The notes under the pieces were generated by a model. It searched no databases. It saw only the letters and a program-made list of their open reading frames with translations, and was not told where the DNA came from. Source: JAICNG01 sp035765135 (lineage in GTDB: Bacteria; Gemmatimonadota; Gemmatimonadetes; Gemmatimonadales; Gemmatimonadaceae). From it: 18,127 nucleotides of DNA. The DNA lies in NCBI GenBank assembly GCA_035765135.1, contig DASTYE010000195.1:1-18127 (forward strand), written 5' to 3'. This document shows, in pieces, positions 7,114 to 13,853 of this stretch. The translations under genes and the position numbers were made by a program. The first letter of the stretch is position 1. Each line of letters starts with the position of its first letter.

Positions 7114-7719
7114 ATGGTCGACAAGCCACAAGTCACCGACGTCAAGCCGACAGAGCCAACCACCGCCACACCGACACCAGGCGCGACCGCGACCGTCCCA
7201 CCGCCCCGCCGTCCCGGACATCGCGGCGCCGACGTACGCGATACTGTCGCGGAAATGGCCGCACGCGCGCAGGAGATCTCGCTCGAGGCAGGAAGCAAGA
7301 TCGCCGCAGCGATGAAGGACGTGATCGGTGCCGCCGCCGGGCTCACCGGCTTCGCGCTCGAGAGCGCGCGCGATCTGGTGCAGTACATGGTGCGTCGCGG
7401 ACAGATGACGCAGGACGAGGCGGACAAGCTGCTCCGCGAGGTGGAGGAGTCGCAGGGTCCGCGCCGACCAACGAGCGCTCTGCGTCCGACACCAGTCCGA
7501 GCAGAGGTCGTCCGAGCGGAGCCACCGCGTATCGAGTCTGATGGAAGGAACCAGGCCCCGGTCGCACCCCCGACGCCACCGAAGCCGGCCGCGAAGGCGG
7601 CGCCGAAGCCCGCGGCGAAAGCGGCCCGACCGGCAAAAAAGGCCGCTGCTCACCGAGCTGCCCGCCCCAGGCCGGCCACCGCGAAAAAGAGCTCGGCGAA
7701 GGCGAAGAAGAAGCGGTAA
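7114..7719 (+). CDS. Phasin-like/PHA granule-associated protein with histone-H1-like basic tail
   Basis: The 201-residue protein has three parts. Residues 1-36 are a Pro/Thr-rich leader. Residues of about 40-115 form an amphipathic helical domain (DTVAEMAARAQEISLEAG, then ALESARDLVQYMVRRGQMT and QDEADKLLREVEE), which resembles poly(3-hydroxyalkanoate) synthesis/phasin-type proteins. Residues of about 153-201 are Lys/Ala/Pro repeats (KPAAKAAPKPAAKAARPAKK, ending KAKKKR) like histone H1 or the PhaF tail. A granule-surface plus nucleic-acid-binding role is inferred from this layout. The Shine-Dalgarno is weak (GAGAG). A clear terminator follows at 7726-7750. A nucleoid-associated helical protein is the main alternative. 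Confidence 0.7.
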   Translation: MVDKPQVTDVKPTEPTTATPTPGATATVPPPRRPGHRGADVRDTVAEMAARAQEISLEAGSKIAAAMKDVIGAAAGLTGFALESARDLVQYMVRRGQMTQDEADKLLREVEESQGPRRPTSALRPTPVRAEVVRAEPPRIESDGRNQAPVAPPTPPKPAAKAAPKPAAKAARPAKKAAAHRAARPRPATAKKSSAKAKKKR

Positions 7720-7725
7720 ATGGCG

Positions 7726-7750
7726 GCGCGCTCCTCACGGAGCGCGCTTT
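7726..7750 (+). terminator. Rho-independent terminator after the phasin-like gene
   Basis: A 9-bp perfect stem pairs GCGCGCTCC (7726-7734) with GGAGCGCGC (7739-7747) around a TCAC loop and is followed by TTTCCT. It lies 6 nt after the stop, in the short gap between two converging genes, and could serve both. Confidence 0.8.
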
Positions 7751-7755
7751 CCTCA

Positions 7756-8565
7756 TCAATGGCGCAGGGCCGCGAGCTCCTCGAGAAATACGCGCATCGA
7801 CTCGGTGTCCCGAAGGGAAAACTCCGCGGCGGTCGCCGTGCTCCCCTCGCCATGAATGCGCACCGTGACGGCCCGAGGATGATGCTCCCGGAGCGCGCGG
7901 ATCGCGTCTTCATCGGTCACGTCGTCGCCGGCGAACATCATCGACGCCTCATCGTGGCCAGCGGCCAGGCGTTCGGCGAGAGCGAGCACCGCCGTTCCCT
8001 TGTCGATGAGAGCAGCGGGCTTGATCTCGTATATGCGCTTCCCTGTCGTGACGCGCAGGCCGAGCGCTTGCGCCACGCGATCGACAGCCAGGCGTAGCCT
8101 GGGAGCGATCGATGGATCCGCCAGACGCCAGTGCACCGAGAGGGTGATCGCCTTGTCTTCGACGATCACGCCCTCCATGTCGCCGACGTGCGGGCGAAGC
8201 TGTTCAACGGCGGCGGCGATCACGCCGCGGTAGCGGGCCATGCCGGGATCGCTGAAGTCCTCCCCGCTTGGCCCTTCGACCTCGAATCCATGGTTGCCGG
8301 CGACCCACACGTGGGACACGCCGACCATCCGGCGCGCGACCGCGGCGCTGCGCCCGGACACGAGCGCGACGTGGACATCGGGTCGATCCACGAGCGCACC
8401 GACCGCGCGTTGCGTCGCGGGTGGGACGACCGCCTCATCGAACCTCGCGACGATGGGCGCGAGCGTGCCGTCGACGTCGAGCATCACCACGAGCGGCGTT
8501 CCCATCAGCCGGGCTTTCGTGTCGCGGGAAAGCGGGAGAAGCGGGGTCGTCACGAAGCGGGGCAC
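7756..8565 (-). CDS. otsB: Trehalose-6-phosphate phosphatase
   Basis: The 269-residue HAD-superfamily protein has motif I LDVDGTLAPI (nucleophile D30, acid/base D32), motif II SGR (70-72), the family GNHGFEVEG segment, a KRIYEIKPAALIDKG segment with the conserved Lys, and motif IV GDDVTDEDAI (D214, D215, D218). This is the OtsB pattern: it hydrolyses trehalose-6-phosphate to trehalose in the cytoplasm. No trehalose-6-phosphate synthase gene is present in the window. The start is uncertain: GTG 8565 gives 29 residues before motif I, while ATG 8505 (residue 21) would give nine; neither has a good ribosome site. It is convergent with the phasin-like gene and divergent from the 8697 operon. Confidence 0.92.
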   Translation of the reverse strand: MPRFVTTPLLPLSRDTKARLMGTPLVVMLDVDGTLAPIVARFDEAVVPPATQRAVGALVDRPDVHVALVSGRSAAVARRMVGVSHVWVAGNHGFEVEGPSGEDFSDPGMARYRGVIAAAVEQLRPHVGDMEGVIVEDKAITLSVHWRLADPSIAPRLRLAVDRVAQALGLRVTTGKRIYEIKPAALIDKGTAVLALAERLAAGHDEASMMFAGDDVTDEDAIRALREHHPRAVTVRIHGEGSTATAAEFSLRDTESMRVFLEELAALRH

Positions 8566-8696
8566 CGGTGATCAATCGGGGCGTGACATGGGCCCCGCAT
8601 GTAGCGCGCAAACGGCGGGACCGCAAGCGCCAGGCGATGATTTGGCGTCTCCGCGGCGCGGCGGTACCTTCCGATCTTCCCCTACTCCTTCGCCAC

Positions 8697-9137
8697 ATGC
8701 GCACCGTGACCGCCGCTCTCGCGCTGCTCGCCGCCGCCTGTGCTTCCGCGCCGCCGACGCCCGATTCCACGCTCGCACGCACCATCGCGCTGGCCCTGCT
8801 CGACCGGGGCGCGCGGGCGTGGAATCGCGGCGATCTCGAGGCGTTCATGTCTGACTACATGAACAGCCCGCGCACGGCGTACGTCACGACGAACGGCGTT
8901 GCCCATGGCAAGGCCGCCATCCGCGAACGCTACGCGCCGCGGTTCGCGCCGGGGGCGCTGCGCGATTCGCTCGCGTTCGAGAACGTCGAGGCGGATCCAA
9001 TCAACAACGATGCGATGCACGTCATCGCGTGGTACAAGCTCATGCGCGGCGACTCCGTCATCGCCCGTGGTCCCACGTCGCTGCTCGTGGTGCGCGATGG
9101 ACCGCGATGGGTGATTCTCAAGGATCATTCGAGCTGA
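8697..9137 (+). CDS. SnoaL/DUF4440-like (NTF2 fold) lipoprotein
   Basis: The 146-residue product begins with a short signal and lipobox (ALLAAAC, C15), so it is probably anchored in the membrane facing the periplasm. The mature part resembles the NTF2-like DUF4440/SnoaL fold: RGARAWNRGDLEAFMSDYM near the start (the usual W-x-x-G-D-l-x-x-f signature), GKAAIRERY in the middle, and TSLLVVRDGPRWVILKDHSS at the end. Such domains act as small-molecule binding or isomerase/hydrolase scaffolds; no catalytic assignment is possible. A longer frame to 8268 overlaps otsB in antisense and lacks the signal at its N-terminus, so ATG 8697 is preferred. It lies 4 nt before the kinase gene and leads the five-gene run. 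Confidence 0.85.
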   Translation: MRTVTAALALLAAACASAPPTPDSTLARTIALALLDRGARAWNRGDLEAFMSDYMNSPRTAYVTTNGVAHGKAAIRERYAPRFAPGALRDSLAFENVEADPINNDAMHVIAWYKLMRGDSVIARGPTSLLVVRDGPRWVILKDHSS

Positions 9138-9141
9138 GCCG

Positions 9142-10092
9142 GTGGACGCCGTCGTCGCGCGCGCACCGGCGCGCATCGATTTCGGGGGCGGGTGGACCGA
9201 CGTTCCACCGTACGGCGAAGAGATGGGTGGCTTCGTCTGCAACATGGCGATCACCCGCCGCGCGACGGTGACGCTCGAGTCGGGCGCCGCGCTGACGGCA
9301 GCGGCCGATGACCTGACGCGCGCGGCGTTGCGGCGTGCGCGACTCGATGACGCCGCGGTGACCCTCGAATCGGATATTCCACCGGGGGCCGGCCTGGGCG
9401 GCTCATCGGCCGCCGGCATCGCGCTGCAGGCGGCCATCGCCGCCTGGCGCGACGAGGCGATCGATCGCGAGGTGCTCGTGCGCAGGAGCCGCGGCGTCGA
9501 GGTCGAAGAGCTGGGCGTCGCCGGCGGGTGGCAGGATCATTACGCGGCCGCCTACGGCGGAGCACTCGGACTTGCCTTCACCGACCGGATCGTGGTTCAA
9601 CCGATCCCGCTCGACGACGCGTTGGCGGACGCGATCGAGCGTCGATGCGTCGTCGCGTACACCGGTGAGTCGCGTATCTCGGGGACGACGATCACGGCGG
9701 TGCTCGACGCGTATCGCGATCGTGAGCCGCGAGTCGTCCGCGCGCTCGCGCGGATGGCGGAGCTGGCTCGTGCGATGGCCGATGCGCTGGCGGCACGGTC
9801 GCTCGACGAGCTCGGCGAGCTGGTGGGCGAGCACTGGACGCATCAGCGGGCGCTCCACCAGCGCATAACGACACCGGCGATCGAGCGGGCTCTCGCGGTC
9901 GCGCTCGATGCGGGCGCCATCGGCGGAAAGGCGCTCGGCGCGTCGGGGGGCGGATGTGTCCTCGTGATCGCGCGGGATGGACGCGAGCGCGACGTTCGCC
10001 AAGCCCTGGAGCGCGTCACGACCGTCGTGCCCTGGGGCGTCGATCGCGACGGCGTACGAGCGCAGCGCGTGGCGCAGAAGGCTCCGGCGTGA
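9142..10092 (+). CDS. GHMP-family sugar kinase (heptose-7-phosphate/fucokinase-like)
   Basis: The 316-residue protein has the N-terminal GHMP segment RAPARIDFGGGWTDVPPYG (7-25), the ATP-binding motif PPGAGLGGSSAAG (80-92), a GGWQDHYAAAYGG segment carrying the likely catalytic base D132, and a C-terminal GGKALGASGGGC glycine motif. The GGWTDVPPY and GGWQDHYAA signatures are those of D-glycero-D-manno-heptose 7-phosphate kinase (HddA) and the fucokinase domain, rather than homoserine or mevalonate kinases. It should phosphorylate a sugar or sugar phosphate in the cytoplasm; the exact substrate is not fixed. It starts at GTG 9142, 4 nt after the lipoprotein stop, and its stop overlaps the next start as GTGA. 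No nucleotidyltransferase or heptose isomerase gene is adjacent. Confidence 0.85.
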   Translation: MDAVVARAPARIDFGGGWTDVPPYGEEMGGFVCNMAITRRATVTLESGAALTAAADDLTRAALRRARLDDAAVTLESDIPPGAGLGGSSAAGIALQAAIAAWRDEAIDREVLVRRSRGVEVEELGVAGGWQDHYAAAYGGALGLAFTDRIVVQPIPLDDALADAIERRCVVAYTGESRISGTTITAVLDAYRDREPRVVRALARMAELARAMADALAARSLDELGELVGEHWTHQRALHQRITTPAIERALAVALDAGAIGGKALGASGGGCVLVIARDGRERDVRQALERVTTVVPWGVDRDGVRAQRVAQKAPA

Positions 10093-11243
10093 CCCGCATC
10101 GAGCCGATCGCCCTGCTGCGCGACCTGGTTCGAATCGATTCGCGCAATCCCTCGCTCGCGCCGGACAGCGCCGGTGAGCACGCGGTTGCACAGATGCTGG
10201 CCTCGACGCTCGAAGCGTGGGGGCTGCGCGTCAACACGCACGAAGCGGCGCCCGGACGCCCCAACGTCATCGCTCGAGGTGGGCGCGCCACGGGGCCGTC
10301 ACTCATGCTCAATGGCCACCTCGATGTCGTCGATGTCGAAGGGATGGCGCATGCGCCGTTCGCGGCGGACGAGCGAGACGGCCGCGTCTACGGGCGCGGT
10401 GCGTCGGACATGAAAGGTGGTGTCGCCGCGATGTGCGCCGCGGCGGCGCGAGCGGCGGCCCGGGGAATCGATGGCGAGGTGATCGTCACGGCGGTGGTGG
10501 ATGAGGAGCACACCAGCATCGGAACGCGCGAGCTGCTTCGATGCGGCGTGCGCGCCGACGCGGCGATAGTCGCCGAGCCGACGAGCCTCGCGGTGATGCC
10601 AGCCCACAAAGGGTTCGCGTGGATCGAGATCGACGTGCGCGGGCGCGCCGCGCACGGGAGCCGTTACGAGCTCGGGGTGGACGCGATTCTCGATGCCGGC
10701 CTGATCCTCGCGGAGCTCGATCACCTGGAACAGGAGGTGCTGCCCGCTCGCCCCCATCACCCGCTGCTCGGGAGATCGTCGCTGCACGTCTCGACGATCG
10801 AGGGCGGTCAGGGCTGGTCCACGTATCCCGATCGGTGCGTCGTGCGCGTGGAGCGACGTACGCTCCCGGGCGAGCGTCGCGAGGACCCGTTCGAGGAGGT
10901 GCGCGCGGCGATCACACGGGCGCGAGAGCGACGCCCTTCGATAGCGGTCGACGCTCGCGAGATCCTGTGGCAGGCGCCGTCCGATGTCGCGCGCGATGCG
11001 CCGATCGTTCGCGCGCTGTCGGATGCGCTGACGGCGCGCGGCGAGCAGGCGAGATTTGGCGGCATGACTGCGTGGACCGATGCGGCGCTGCTCAACGCTG
11101 CCGGCATACCGGCGGTGTGCTTCGGGCCGGGCGATATCGGGATGGCCCACGCGGCCGAGGAATGGATCGACGTCGATGAAGTCGCGCGAGCGACCGACGT
11201 GCTCGAGACCTTGATCACACGCTGGTGCGGGGGGGAGCGGTGA
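10089..11243 (+). CDS. M20-family metallo-amidohydrolase (ArgE/DapE type)
   Basis: The 384-residue protein carries the dinuclear zinc site of M20 deacylases: LNGHLDVVD (H77, D79), GRGASDMKGG (bridging D107), DEEHTS (catalytic E139, E140), a further ligand in AEPTS (E163), and a C-terminal DIGMAHAAEE (H354). The dimerisation insert lies between (about residues 175-290). Family members remove acetyl or succinyl groups from amino acids or act as carboxypeptidases. The substrate is unknown, and no arginine or lysine pathway gene is nearby. GTG 10089 overlaps the kinase stop by four bases (GTGA). An ORF reaching back to 9954 only adds out-of-frame kinase sequence and is rejected. The stop overlaps the next ATG by one base. 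Confidence 0.9.
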   Translation: MTRIEPIALLRDLVRIDSRNPSLAPDSAGEHAVAQMLASTLEAWGLRVNTHEAAPGRPNVIARGGRATGPSLMLNGHLDVVDVEGMAHAPFAADERDGRVYGRGASDMKGGVAAMCAAAARAAARGIDGEVIVTAVVDEEHTSIGTRELLRCGVRADAAIVAEPTSLAVMPAHKGFAWIEIDVRGRAAHGSRYELGVDAILDAGLILAELDHLEQEVLPARPHHPLLGRSSLHVSTIEGGQGWSTYPDRCVVRVERRTLPGERREDPFEEVRAAITRARERRPSIAVDAREILWQAPSDVARDAPIVRALSDALTARGEQARFGGMTAWTDAALLNAAGIPAVCFGPGDIGMAHAAEEWIDVDEVARATDVLETLITRWCGGER

Positions 11244-11464
11244 TGCAGCTGACTCACGAGCAGTACGAGGCCCTCGAGCGTGCGGTGCGCGTCGGCGAGC
11301 GCGTGGCGGCGTACCGGAGAGGCACCGAGTACGTGGTGGTGCCGCAGGAGCTCGTGCTCCGGGGCGGCCGCGAGATCATCCGCGCCCGTCATCCGACGAC
11401 CGGCGAGCCGATCGAGCTGGCGCTCGACGAGCTCGAGGAGCTGCACGTCATCCGTGCCCGTTAG
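11243..11464 (+). CDS. Small conserved-looking protein of unknown function
   Basis: The 73-residue product is acidic at the C-terminus and predicted alpha/beta: a helix (LTHEQYEALERAVRVGERVA), strands around YVVVPQELVL and REIIRARHP, and a final helical ELALDELEELHVIRAR. There are no cysteines, signal peptide or membrane segment. ATG 11243 is preferred to ATG 11225 because GGGGGAG (11231-11237) precedes it and it overlaps the M20 stop as TGATG, the coupling seen throughout this operon. I recognise no family. Position suggests co-expression with the M20 enzyme and RNase H. Confidence 0.7.
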   Translation: MQLTHEQYEALERAVRVGERVAAYRRGTEYVVVPQELVLRGGREIIRARHPTTGEPIELALDELEELHVIRAR

Positions 11465-12074
11465 GCGCTCGCGCGACGACGATGCGCCGCTCGTCGCCGT
11501 CTACGCCGACGAGTCGTGCCTCGGCAACGGCCGCGAAGGGGAGAACCCCGGTGGGGCTGGGGGGCTCATCGAGATCGCGCGCGGCGATGGGCTGGTTCGC
11601 CGCGACTTCTGGGTCTCCGAGAACGCGACGACCAACAACCGCATGGCGCTGCGCAGCGTCATCGAGGCGTTTCGCGCGCTTTCGAAGAAAGGGAATACCT
11701 TCCGCGTCGTGTTCACCACGGACTCCCGTTATCTCGTCGACGGGATGACGGACTGGGTGCATCGGTGGGCGGCTCGCGAATGGCGTCGGAAGACGGGACC
11801 CGTCGAAAACAAGGAGCTCTGGCAGGAAGCGATCGAGGCGGTGAACGGGCACGCGGTGCAATGGCGCTGGGTTCGCGGTCACGCCGGGCATCCACAGAAC
11901 GAGTACGCGAACGAGCTCGCGACGAAAGCGGCGCGAGAGCTATCGACCTCGCACGGGGCCATCCCCTCGGGGTTCGACCTCTGGCTGGCGGCAGAACGTG
12001 GCGCGGGCCGCATCGCGCTCGAGCCCGACCCCCTCCCCACCCGCTTTGCGTCCCATCGGGCGTTACCCCGCTGA
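11454..12074 (+). CDS. Divergent RNase HI-fold protein with two substituted catalytic carboxylates
   Basis: The 206-residue protein aligns along the whole RNase HI core: VYADESCLGN, TTNNRMALRSVIEAFRAL, TTDSRYLVDGM, ENKELWQ, WVRGHAGHPQNEYANEL. The first and third catalytic Asp are kept (D19, D90), as are the His near the active site (H143) and the basic/aromatic handle WRRKTG. The second carboxylate (E. coli Glu48, in RMEL) is A65, and the fourth (Asp134, in CDEL) is N153. The residue after the first Asp, normally Gly, is E20, and the Gly-rich loop carries an insertion (GREGEN). About 50 residues follow the fold. GTG 11454 is the only sensible start; it overlaps the previous gene by 11 nt, with GAGGAG upstream. 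Confidence 0.85.
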   Translation: MPVRRSRDDDAPLVAVYADESCLGNGREGENPGGAGGLIEIARGDGLVRRDFWVSENATTNNRMALRSVIEAFRALSKKGNTFRVVFTTDSRYLVDGMTDWVHRWAAREWRRKTGPVENKELWQEAIEAVNGHAVQWRWVRGHAGHPQNEYANELATKAARELSTSHGAIPSGFDLWLAAERGAGRIALEPDPLPTRFASHRALPR

Positions 12075-12120
12075 GGCTCCACCAGTCTCACATAGAGGCT
12101 ACTGACGCCCGAGGAATGTC

Positions 12121-12306
12121 ATGAAAATGAATGTGGTCGTGTTCATCGTCGGCATCATCGTCGGCTATTTCTACGGCTTTTCGGATTCGAAGGCGCACCG
12201 TGACAACGTGGTGCGGCGCGTGGTCGCCACCGTTGGCGGCTCGAATCGCGCGAAGCTGAGCAACGACGTGGACGCGAAAGTCGAGGCAGCGGAAAGAGGT
12301 CGATAG
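12121..12306 (+). CDS. Small single-pass membrane protein
   Basis: The 61-residue product has an N-terminal hydrophobic helix (residues 4-20, NVVVFIVGIIVGYFYGF) followed by a polar, charged tail (SKAHRDNVVRRVVATVGG, DAKVEAAERGR). GAGGA (12111-12115) lies five bases before ATG 12121. It is probably an inner-membrane anchor protein with a cytoplasmic tail; no family is recognised. It is separated from the RNase H gene by 46 nt and followed by a hairpin. Confidence 0.7.
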   Translation: MKMNVVVFIVGIIVGYFYGFSDSKAHRDNVVRRVVATVGGSNRAKLSNDVDAKVEAAERGR

Positions 12307-12326
12307 ATCGCCGCATCAGCTGTCCC

Positions 12327-12370
12327 ACGAGGATCGGGGAAGGGCTCACCGCCGCTTTCTCGATCCTCGT
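12327..12370 (+). terminator. Inverted repeat downstream of the small membrane protein, probable terminator
   Basis: Ten perfect base pairs join ACGAGGATCG (12327-12336) and CGATCCTCGT (12361-12370). About six further inner pairs, two of them G-U, continue the stem to a loop of roughly 12 nt. No strong U-tract follows (TCCGCTTTC), so a terminator role is likely rather than proven. Confidence 0.6.
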
Positions 12371-12458
12371 TCCGCTTTCGAATGGCCTCCCCCTTGCGCT
12401 GTCCGTTCCTCCGGCGCACCAATAGGGCCGCGTCATACGTTCTCATATCCCTTCGCTC

Positions 12459-13259
12459 ATGGATGATCTCGACCGCTTACTCCAGCGGCTCGTGCAGCGG
12501 ATCCGCTCCGAGTACCCGGAGTACATGAATCGACCGTTCGAGGTGTCGGAGCTCTACCAGAACATCGTGCCGTATCGGCACAATCGGAGAGAGCTCGGCA
12601 TCGAGACGAATCAGGATTACGAGCTTGCATTGCTGCGCCTGTTGAGCGGCGAGCGCTCGTATCTCCTTGGCGACGCGAGCATGCAGGATGGGATCAAGCG
12701 CGAGCTCGCGAGCCCGAATCCCAACACCGCGCTCTTTCGTGAGTTCGCGGCGGCGCGCGTATCGCTTTCACCCGAAGCGGTGAGACGGTACGAGCAGATG
12801 TCGTCGGCGGAGACCAGGCCGGACGACGTTCGAACGGTGAGCGCCGCCCCGGCACCACGGCCCGCGCCGGCGCCACCGCCGCCACCACGACCAGCGGCGC
12901 CACCACCGCCGCCGCCACGTCCCGCACCGAGCGTTCCGGCGCAGCCGAGCACCATGGCGGCAATGCCATCGCCGCCATCGCCGCCGCGCGCGCCTACACC
13001 ACCACCAGCCGAGTACTACGCCGCGCCGGTGAGTGATCGTGGCGTTGGCGGCGCCGGTCGCAGCGTTGCCATGGCAAGCGCCGTCGCCGCTGGCGGATGC
13101 CGGTACTGCGGCGGATCGCTTCCACAGGGGAGACGCGTCACGTTCTGTCCGCATTGCGGACAGAATCTCGCCGTGCAACGGTGTCCGGCGTGCAGCACCG
13201 AGCTCGAGCTCGGATGGAAGTTCTGTACGACGTGCGGACGCGCAGTTGCTTCTGCGTGA
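12459..13259 (+). CDS. Double zinc-ribbon protein with proline-rich linker
   Basis: The 266-residue protein has three parts. Residues 1-125 are a helical, charged domain (LQRLVQRIRSEYPEYM, YELALLRLLSGERSYLLGD) with no clear family. Residues of about 128-190 are a Pro/Ala linker with runs of five and six prolines. Residues 212-266 are two four-cysteine zinc ribbons: C214/C217 with C230/C233, and C242/C245 with C256/C259 (CRYC, CPHC, CPAC, CTTC). It is probably cytoplasmic and a protein- or nucleic-acid-binding adaptor. ATG 12459 has no clear Shine-Dalgarno. The stop overlaps the next start as GTGA. Confidence 0.82.
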   Translation: MDDLDRLLQRLVQRIRSEYPEYMNRPFEVSELYQNIVPYRHNRRELGIETNQDYELALLRLLSGERSYLLGDASMQDGIKRELASPNPNTALFREFAAARVSLSPEAVRRYEQMSSAETRPDDVRTVSAAPAPRPAPAPPPPPRPAAPPPPPPRPAPSVPAQPSTMAAMPSPPSPPRAPTPPPAEYYAAPVSDRGVGGAGRSVAMASAVAAGGCRYCGGSLPQGRRVTFCPHCGQNLAVQRCPACSTELELGWKFCTTCGRAVASA

Positions 13260-13822
13260 GGCAGGCGTTCTCGCGCATCGCTCTGCTCGGATTGATGGCG
13301 GCCTGCGGCGACGCGCCTCGCGAGACGCCGGCCGACACGGCAATTGCACCTCCAGGCGCGGGCGACACACTTACGGATACGACGCGCCTCGCCGGGGCGG
13401 ACACCACGCGGGACAGCGCGAACGCGTCGACAATCGTGCCTGACGTGTCGTTCGTGCTCCTCGCCGACAGCGCCGCCGGTGACAGCATCTTCAATCGCAG
13501 CGGTACGTGCTTCACCTGTCACGGCCAGTATGGGGGCGGGCTGACGAATCTGGGGCCCAACCTGCGTGATGATGTCTGGCTGCACGCCGACGGATCCTAT
13601 CGCTCGATATTCCGCGTAATAACCCAGGGGGTTGCGGTCCCCAAGGCATCCCCGATCGGAATGCCTTCGTTCGAAGGCCGCCTGTCCGAGGCGCAGCGTC
13701 ATCGGGTGGCCGCGTACGTCTTCAGCCTCTCGCACCCCGGATCAGTGGTGGCGGACACCACAACACGCACCGATTCGCTCTCGCCCTTTCTAATCCCCGT
13801 ACCCGCGAATCCGCCGCGCTGA
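13256..13822 (+). CDS. Cytochrome c-type lipoprotein
   Basis: The 188-residue protein has a lipobox (LGLMAAC, C17), a Thr/Asp/Ala-rich linker to about residue 65, then a class I cytochrome c domain with one haem: CFTCH (C85, C88, H89) and the distal ligand M136 in GMPSF. The NLGPNLRDDVWLHADG segment and the closing RHRVAAYVFSLSHP helix are typical of small c-type domains in respiratory complexes. It should be a periplasm-facing, membrane-anchored electron carrier. I chose GTG 13256 because the lipobox then sits at the N-terminus and it overlaps the zinc-ribbon stop (GTGA). The frame open to 13097 would place the leader internally. Confidence 0.88.
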   Translation: MRQAFSRIALLGLMAACGDAPRETPADTAIAPPGAGDTLTDTTRLAGADTTRDSANASTIVPDVSFVLLADSAAGDSIFNRSGTCFTCHGQYGGGLTNLGPNLRDDVWLHADGSYRSIFRVITQGVAVPKASPIGMPSFEGRLSEAQRHRVAAYVFSLSHPGSVVADTTTRTDSLSPFLIPVPANPPR

Positions 13823-13853
13823 AGCGCGACCGATTCGCCGGAGTCACCCGACC

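Noticed and set aside
8268..8696. N-terminal extension of the SnoaL-like lipoprotein gene
   Set aside because: The extension is antisense to otsB and would bury the signal peptide and lipobox inside the protein.
9954..10088. N-terminal extension of the M20 gene
   Set aside because: It overlaps the kinase coding region in another frame, and GTG 10089 gives the family-like N-terminus and the GTGA coupling.
11280..11453. N-terminal extension of the RNase H-like gene
   Set aside because: It covers the 73-residue gene in another frame and is Arg/Ser-rich without conservation; GTG 11454 fits better.
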